NCBI GenBank assembly: GCA_049322755.1
Contig: JBMOQX010000031.1
Coordinates: forward strand, 1 to 64,000
DNA length: 64,000 nt
DNA from: DATIUV01 sp049322755
Lineage (GTDB): Bacteria; Pseudomonadota; Gammaproteobacteria; Burkholderiales; UBA6910
Direction of reading: 5' to 3'
In this document: positions 59,505 to 64,000 of the stretch, piece by piece
How positions within the stretch are numbered: position 1 is the first letter of the stretch
Layout of the letters: each line of letters opens with the position of its first letter
Position numbers and translations under genes: made by a program
The notes under the pieces: model-generated
What the model saw: only the letters and a program-made list of their open reading frames with translations
What the model was told of the DNA's origin: nothing
Databases searched by the model: none

Positions 59505-60598
59505 CAGGCCCTCCCCTCGGGCTTCACTGCGGCGCCCGCCGGCATCGGCGGCGCGGCCTCGCCGCTGCCGGCCCGCAGCAGCTGGCGCTGCCGCCAGGCG
59601 CGCAACGGCCGCACCAGCAGCGCCACCACGCCGGCCGGCGCGAACATCAGCACCAGGATCAGCACCACGCCCTTGAGGATGAAGGCGAAGTCGGCCAGCT
59701 CCTCGAGGAAGAACGGCAGCAGCGCCACGAACGCGCCGCCCACGAACGGCCCCAGCAGCGTCGCCGATCCCCCCACCACCGCAGCCACCAGGATGTCCAC
59801 CGAATACCAGACGTCGGCGTAGACCTCGGAGGAGACGTAATGCGTGATCAGCCCGTTCAACGCGCCGGCCATGCCGGTGATGCAGGAGCTGATGGAGAAC
59901 GCCAGCGTGCGGTAGAACCAGCGCGACACGCCACTGGACTCCGCCGCCTTCTCGGAGTCCCGCAGCGCCTTGAACGCCCGCCCCACGCCGGAGCGCACCA
60001 GGCTCCAGATGAACAGCGTGACCAGCGCCAGGAATCCCACCGTGACCCAGTAGAAACCCTTGTCGTCCAGCTCGAAGCCGAGGATGTGGTTGGCCGGCAG
60101 GGAGATGCCGGTGCGGCCTTCGAAGATCTCCAGGTTGTTGACCATGGTGCCGACGAAGAACGCGAAACCCAGCGTGCCGATGGCCATGAACGGGCCGCCG
60201 AGGCGCAGGAAGATCAGCCCCAGCAGCACGCCGACGAACGACGAGACCGCGCCGCCGGCGATCACCGCGACGATGATGTCGACGTTGTAGTGCTTGAGCA
60301 GCAGCGCGGCGGTGTACGCGCCGATGGCGAGGAAGCCGCCGTGGCCCACCGTCACCAGGCCGGTATACCCCGTGAGGATGGAGACGCCCTGGGCGGCCAT
60401 GATGTAGATCAGCACCAGCGCCGCCTGCTGCGCCATCCAGCCCTTGACCGAGGGGAACATCGGCCACACCAGCAGCGCCACGAACAGCAGCACCACCAGG
60501 ATGGCGTCCTGCCGCAGGAAGCGGGCCTTGAGCGCGGCCACCGCACCCCGGTCCCGGACCGGCGCGGACGCGCGCGCGGCAGCGTTTTTCCCGACCAT
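59504..60598 (-). CDS. livM: Branched-chain-type ABC importer permease, LivM type
   Basis: A 364-residue inner-membrane permease with about ten helices. LivM hallmarks: GLVTVGHGGFLAIGAYTAALL, LRLGGPFMAIGTLGFAF, FKALRDSEKAAESSGV (the cytoplasmic coupling loop that contacts the ATPase) and VVGGSATLLGPFVGGAFV. The start ATG overlaps the livH stop (TGATG at 60596-60600). It forms the transport channel with LivH. Confidence 0.93.
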   Translation of the reverse strand: MVGKNAAARASAPVRDRGAVAALKARFLRQDAILVVLLFVALLVWPMFPSVKGWMAQQAALVLIYIMAAQGVSILTGYTGLVTVGHGGFLAIGAYTAALLLKHYNVDIIVAVIAGGAVSSFVGVLLGLIFLRLGGPFMAIGTLGFAFFVGTMVNNLEIFEGRTGISLPANHILGFELDDKGFYWVTVGFLALVTLFIWSLVRSGVGRAFKALRDSEKAAESSGVSRWFYRTLAFSISSCITGMAGALNGLITHYVSSEVYADVWYSVDILVAAVVGGSATLLGPFVGGAFVALLPFFLEELADFAFILKGVVLILVLMFAPAGVVALLVRPLRAWRQRQLLRAGSGEAAPPMPAGAAVKPEGRA

Positions 60599-61467
60599 CA
60601 GATCTCCCGTCTTTTCTGGATGCCGAACAGGCCCTGCGGCCGGAACGTCAGCAGGATCACGATCATGGCGAACGCCGTGGCGGTCTTGTAATGGGAGCCC
60701 AGGTAGCCGCCCGCCAGGTTCTCGGCGACGCCGATCATCAGCGCGCCGACGATGGCGCCGGGAATCGAGTAGAGCCCGCCGAACACCGCCGCCACGTAGC
60801 CCTTCACCAGCACCTCGTCCATCATCTGCGGGGACACGTAGATGATCGGCGCGGCCAGGACGCCGGCGAAGGTCGCCAGGAAACCCGCCATGCCCCATGT
60901 CAGCATGACGATGAAGCGCACCGGGATGCCCATCAGCTTCGCCGTCTCGGGATCGTCCGTGACCGCGCGCATGGCGATGCCCTGCTTGGTGAACTTGAAG
61001 AACACGAACAGCACCACGCCGATGGCGGCGGCCCAGCCCATGTTGATGAGGTGGCCCTCGCTCACCACCGTGCCGAGGATGTGAACCGGCGTCGGGTCGA
61101 ACGTCACCGGAAACGCCTTGGTGTCGCGGCCCCACAGCCAGCCGGCGACGCCGTGCAGGATGTAGAACACGCCCAGCGTGGCGGTGAACAGCGTGAGCCA
61201 GTCGGAATCGGCGATCGGCCGCATGACGACGCGCTCGATCAACACCCCCAGCGCCATGGTGCACACCAGCACCAGCGCCATCGTGGTGTAGTAGCCGAAG
61301 CCGTACTTGTTCAGGAACAGCAGCGCCAGGAAGGCGGCGATCATCGACAGATCGCCCTGGGCGACGTTGATGGTGCGGGTGTTGCGGAACACCACGACGA
61401 CCGCCACCGCCGTGAGCGCATACAGGCTGCCGGTGGCCAGCCCGCTCATGATCAGCTGATCTAACAA
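60598..61467 (-). CDS. livH: Branched-chain-type ABC importer permease, LivH type
   Basis: A 289-residue permease with about eight helices. LivH hallmarks: MSGLATGSLYALTAVAVVVV, NVAQGDLSMIAAFLAL, the coupling loop QGIAMRAVTDDPETAKLMGI and YVAAVFGGLYSIPGAIVGA. It is the first gene of the livHMG unit; the promoter should lie in the 220-base gap to the arsA end. Confidence 0.93.
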   Translation of the reverse strand: MLDQLIMSGLATGSLYALTAVAVVVVFRNTRTINVAQGDLSMIAAFLALLFLNKYGFGYYTTMALVLVCTMALGVLIERVVMRPIADSDWLTLFTATLGVFYILHGVAGWLWGRDTKAFPVTFDPTPVHILGTVVSEGHLINMGWAAAIGVVLFVFFKFTKQGIAMRAVTDDPETAKLMGIPVRFIVMLTWGMAGFLATFAGVLAAPIIYVSPQMMDEVLVKGYVAAVFGGLYSIPGAIVGALMIGVAENLAGGYLGSHYKTATAFAMIVILLTFRPQGLFGIQKRREI

Positions 61468-61654
61468 GACGCCTCCTCCGCGCTCGCCCGACGGCCGCAG
61501 CCCCGGCTGAGCAAACCTCAGCTTCTTCTTATTGAGTCCGGCCCGTCAGCGGCTCGGGAAGCCCCGGGGCCAGAACGTCTACAAGGAACAGGGTTTTTAT
61601 ACGCCAAAAGCGCAGGGGTGAATCGTGCAATCCGAGAATGCTGGTCATGCGACA

Positions 61655-61685
61655 GCCGCATGCCTGGATGTTCCAGGCATGCGGC
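61655..61685 (-). terminator. Perfect 13-base hairpin after arsA
   Basis: GCCGCATGCCTGG and CCAGGCATGCGGC pair perfectly around ATGTT. The hairpin starts 7 bases after the arsA stop on that strand, where a terminator is expected. No U-rich run follows, so it may act as an mRNA 3' stabiliser or as a weak terminator. Confidence 0.55.
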
Positions 61686-61691
61686 ATCGCG

Positions 61692-63446
61692 TCATACCGC
61701 GGCGGCCGCGGTGCGGGCAGCGGCGGCGGAGCCCAGCGTCTCCCGCTGCCACGGCACGAGGAACGTGCGCGTGGAATGCTGCTGCATCACTTCTTCGACG
61801 TACGCCAGTTCCTGCTGCCGGCGCGCCACCAGCAGCGCGTCGCTGACCCGCAGGGGCAGCAGACTCTGGGTGATCACCCAGGCGTACGGCTCGATGTCGG
61901 CGCGGCGCAGATCCGCCTGCAGCGCCGCCGCCTCGTGCACCGGGGTCGCCTCGGCCAGGGTGCAAAGCACGATGCGGGTGAAGCGCGGATCGCGCAGCCG
62001 CGGCAGCAGCTTGAGCACCGCCTCGGGCACCGCCTTCGCCTGCCGCGTCACTTCCTTGTGGTAGGCCTGCGCGGCATCCAGCAGCAGGATGCTGTGGCCC
62101 GTGGGCGCCGTATCGATGACCACGAACTGGTCCGCCGCCTGCGCCACCGTGCGCGCGAACGCCTGGAACACCGCGATCTCCTCGGTGCAGGGCGAGCTCA
62201 GTTCCTCTTCCAGGAGCGCGCGCCCGCTCTCGTCCAGCTTGGCGCCGGTGGTGGCCATCACCTCCTGCCGGTACTGCGCCACCTCCCGCGCCGGGTTGAT
62301 CTCGCCGACGCTCAGGCCCTCGGGAACGTTCCCCACCGCCGCCGCCACGTGGGCCGCCGGATCGGTGGTGGTCAGGTGCACCCGATGCCCGCGCCGCGCC
62401 AGCTCCAGCGCGATGCCGGCGGCCACGGTGGTCTTGCCGACCCCGCCCTTGCCCATCGTCATCACCACGCCGGGGCCCTGGGATTCCAGCGCCGTCACCA
62501 GCTGTTCCAGACCGGGAAAGTTTTTCCGGTCCAGCGCCGCCGGCGGCACCGCCGCGGCCGAGGGCGGGACGTCGAAAAACGCCCGCAGCGCGTCCAACCC
62601 CACCACCTGGCGCGGCTTGAGCCGGACCTCGTGGCGCGCCAGCCGCGCCAGCGCCGCGGGCAAGTCCCGCAGCGCCTGGTCGCCGCGCCGCTCCAGTGCC
62701 ATCGCGATCGGATCGCGCCGGTCACTGGCGCTGAACACGCCGTTCACCACCAGCAGCTGGTTGCGGATCTCCAGCTCCGCCAGCTCCGCGCTGGTGCGGG
62801 CCGCCTCCGCGAAGGCCGCCGCCTCGGGCCGGCTGACGAGGACCAGCGTGGTGATCGCGGGATCCGCCAGCGCGCGCACCGCCGCCGCGTACAGCTCGCG
62901 CTGGTCCACCAGCCCCTGCAGCGGGCCGAGGCAGGATGTGCCGCCTTTCGCGTTCTCGATGAATCCGGTCCACGCCGCCGGCAGCGACAACAGGCGCAGC
63001 GTGTGCCCCGTGGGCGCCGTATCGAAGACGATGTGGTCGAACGCGGCGGTTGTGGCGGCGTCGCCCAGGAGCTTGGCGAACTCGTCGAAGGCCGCGATCT
63101 CCACGGTGCAGGCGCCGGCCAGCTGCTCCTCGATGCTGGCCACCGCCACCGCCGGCAGCAGGTTGCGGTACGGGCCCACGACCCGCTCGCGGTAGGCCGC
63201 GGCCGCCTGTTCCGGATCGACGTTGAGCGCGAACAGCCGCTCCACCCCGGGAATCGGCGTCGGCTGGCTGCCGATGGCGTGGGCAAAAATCTCGTCCAGG
63301 TTCGACGCGGGATCGGTGCTCACCAGCAGGACTTTCTTCCCGCGCTGTGCCAGGCCCACCGCCACCGCGCACGAGGTGGAGGTCTTGCCCACCCCGCCCT
63401 TGCCGGTGAAGAACAGATTGCGCGTCGGATTATCGAGCAGGCGCAT
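61692..63446 (-). CDS. arsA: Arsenite-stimulated pump ATPase ArsA (two-domain)
   Basis: A 584-residue ATPase with two homologous halves. Each has a deviant Walker A (GKGGVGKTS at 15-23; GKGGVGKTT near 332-340) and the signal-transduction motif DTAPTGHT (142-149) or DTAPTGHS. The three As(III)/Sb(III)-binding cysteines are present: Cys113, Cys172 and Cys420. It drives arsenite extrusion through an ArsB or Acr3 channel, which is not within the window. It follows arsD by three bases. Confidence 0.97.
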   Translation of the reverse strand: MRLLDNPTRNLFFTGKGGVGKTSTSCAVAVGLAQRGKKVLLVSTDPASNLDEIFAHAIGSQPTPIPGVERLFALNVDPEQAAAAYRERVVGPYRNLLPAVAVASIEEQLAGACTVEIAAFDEFAKLLGDAATTAAFDHIVFDTAPTGHTLRLLSLPAAWTGFIENAKGGTSCLGPLQGLVDQRELYAAAVRALADPAITTLVLVSRPEAAAFAEAARTSAELAELEIRNQLLVVNGVFSASDRRDPIAMALERRGDQALRDLPAALARLARHEVRLKPRQVVGLDALRAFFDVPPSAAAVPPAALDRKNFPGLEQLVTALESQGPGVVMTMGKGGVGKTTVAAGIALELARRGHRVHLTTTDPAAHVAAAVGNVPEGLSVGEINPAREVAQYRQEVMATTGAKLDESGRALLEEELSSPCTEEIAVFQAFARTVAQAADQFVVIDTAPTGHSILLLDAAQAYHKEVTRQAKAVPEAVLKLLPRLRDPRFTRIVLCTLAEATPVHEAAALQADLRRADIEPYAWVITQSLLPLRVSDALLVARRQQELAYVEEVMQQHSTRTFLVPWQRETLGSAAAARTAAAAV

Positions 63447-63449
63447 GCG

Positions 63450-63833
63450 TCACCCGCAGCACTTGCTGCCGCTATCGGCCTCGGCCGGCGCGCAGCAGGC
63501 GGCGGCGGCGACCGGCACGGCCACGCCCACCGTCAGCCCCAGCTCCTTGCCGAGCTCGGCGCGGTTCAGGTAGCGGCCCTTGCTGATGATGCGCCCGTCG
63601 GCCACGATCAGCGGCAGCGCCCCGATGCCCTCCTGCTCGATGGCGCCGCGCACCGCGGCGTTCTGCGCGAACTCGGCCGGCTGGTGGCCGAGGTTGTAGC
63701 GCGCCACGTCAACGCCGCGCGATTTCAGCCACTCCAGCGCCGAGGCGAACTGGGCCAGCTCGTCGTCCGCATCGGGGCTGCAGGCCCCGGTCGCGCAGCA
63801 TTGCGCGGGGTCGTACACGGTCAGCTTGGACAT
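63450..63833 (-). CDS. arsD: Arsenite metallochaperone ArsD
   Basis: A 127-residue protein that binds As(III) and hands it to ArsA. Starting from the second of two adjacent ATGs (63833) places the metal-binding cysteines at the known positions 12, 13 and 18 (DPAQCCATGAC) and gives better spacing from AAGGAG. Two vicinal Cys pairs near the C-terminus (AACCAP and SKCCG) are also present, as in many ArsD proteins. It is transcribed with arsA. Confidence 0.95.
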   Translation of the reverse strand: MSKLTVYDPAQCCATGACSPDADDELAQFASALEWLKSRGVDVARYNLGHQPAEFAQNAAVRGAIEQEGIGALPLIVADGRIISKGRYLNRAELGKELGLTVGVAVPVAAAACCAPAEADSGSKCCG

Positions 63834-63880
63834 CATGTGCTCCTTGCTCGATGGGGATGGTTTCGATCAAAAAACGCCCG

Positions 63881-64000
63881 CTACGCGGCGGAACGCTCGT
63901 CCGCCCCGCCCGGCGCCCGGCCGCGGCAGCAGTTCTGCAGCAGGAAACCGACCAAGTCGTTCACCGTGGCGAAATCCGCGCTGTAGACGATGCTGCGGCT
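63881..64000 (-). CDS. arsR: ArsR-family regulator, C-terminal part (cut by window end)
   Basis: Thirty-nine C-terminal codons are in the window. The ending YSADFATVNDLVGFLLQNCC is typical of ArsR/SmtB arsenite repressors located before arsD, including the closing Asn-Cys-Cys. The helix-turn-helix and the main metal site lie beyond 64000. It is 47 bases upstream of arsD and would repress the operon. Confidence 0.6.
   Translation of the reverse strand, partial: SRSIVYSADFATVNDLVGFLLQNCCRGRAPGGADERSAA

Noticed and set aside
1..64000. CRISPR arrays, tRNA or rRNA genes, riboswitches
   Set aside because: Read through on both strands by eye; no regular spacer-repeat array, tRNA-like cloverleaf, rRNA segment or cobalamin riboswitch-like element was noticed. 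Short RNA genes could be missed without a covariance search.

Overview
The window is high-GC DNA from a proteobacterium, most likely an environmental Betaproteobacterium. That guess rests on GC-rich codon use throughout and on gene families common there (DUF2189, surface-adhesin-E-like protein, dodecin, bifunctional MnmC, TAXI-TRAP transport). No rRNA, tRNA or CRISPR array was seen, so the placement is an inference. Coding density is high and most long open frames are antisense shadows of real genes.

Layout. (1) 1-2.75 kb: a lower-GC patch that reads as integron gene cassettes. A three-gene cassette (dual-OB-like protein plus two DUF488 proteins) ends in a full attC site. A second cassette follows, whose own attC is cut off at about 2745. 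(2) 3-12 kb: small transport, regulatory and envelope genes, with decayed fragments around 3.9-5.2 kb. These include an AraC regulator and a methyltransferase that have lost their facing 5' ends at one junction near 4960. (3) 12.2-16.7 kb: a TetR-controlled ABC-type efflux operon. It is rearranged: a segment carrying an outer-membrane efflux gene fragment and a truncated IS481-family element has replaced the end of the permease and most of the ATPase. (4) 17.6-33.6 kb: a divergent catabolic locus around a GntR/FCD regulator, with IlvD/Edd sugar-acid dehydratase, HpcH/HpaI aldolase, several hydroxyacid dehydrogenases, an FAD-linked oxidase, an amidase, a ThDP enzyme and a TAXI-TRAP importer. 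Four copies of a long palindromic repeat sit between its genes. (5) 33.7-44.1 kb: dodecin, universal stress protein, mnmC, an MFS transporter, a three-gene phosphorelay/c-di-GMP module and a metallo-hydrolase.

(6) 44.4-61.5 kb is the most interesting part: a corrinoid-dependent methyl-transfer locus. It contains a URO-D-type methyltransferase, a B12-binding corrinoid protein, a RACE-type reductive activator (2Fe-2S plus ASKHA), and a 1165-residue flavin/iron-sulfur protein that fuses GltD/NfnB-like and PyrK/NfnA-like halves. It also has a dual-CDGSH protein with an altered second site, a NarI-like cytochrome b, a P-loop kinase fused to a cold-shock domain, and a LysR regulator. A complete branched-chain-amino-acid-type ABC importer follows directly and may bring in the methylated substrate. 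I infer a demethylation pathway in which NAD(P)H-derived electrons keep the corrinoid active. (7) 61.7-64 kb: the end of an arsenite operon, arsR-arsD-arsA, read leftwards.
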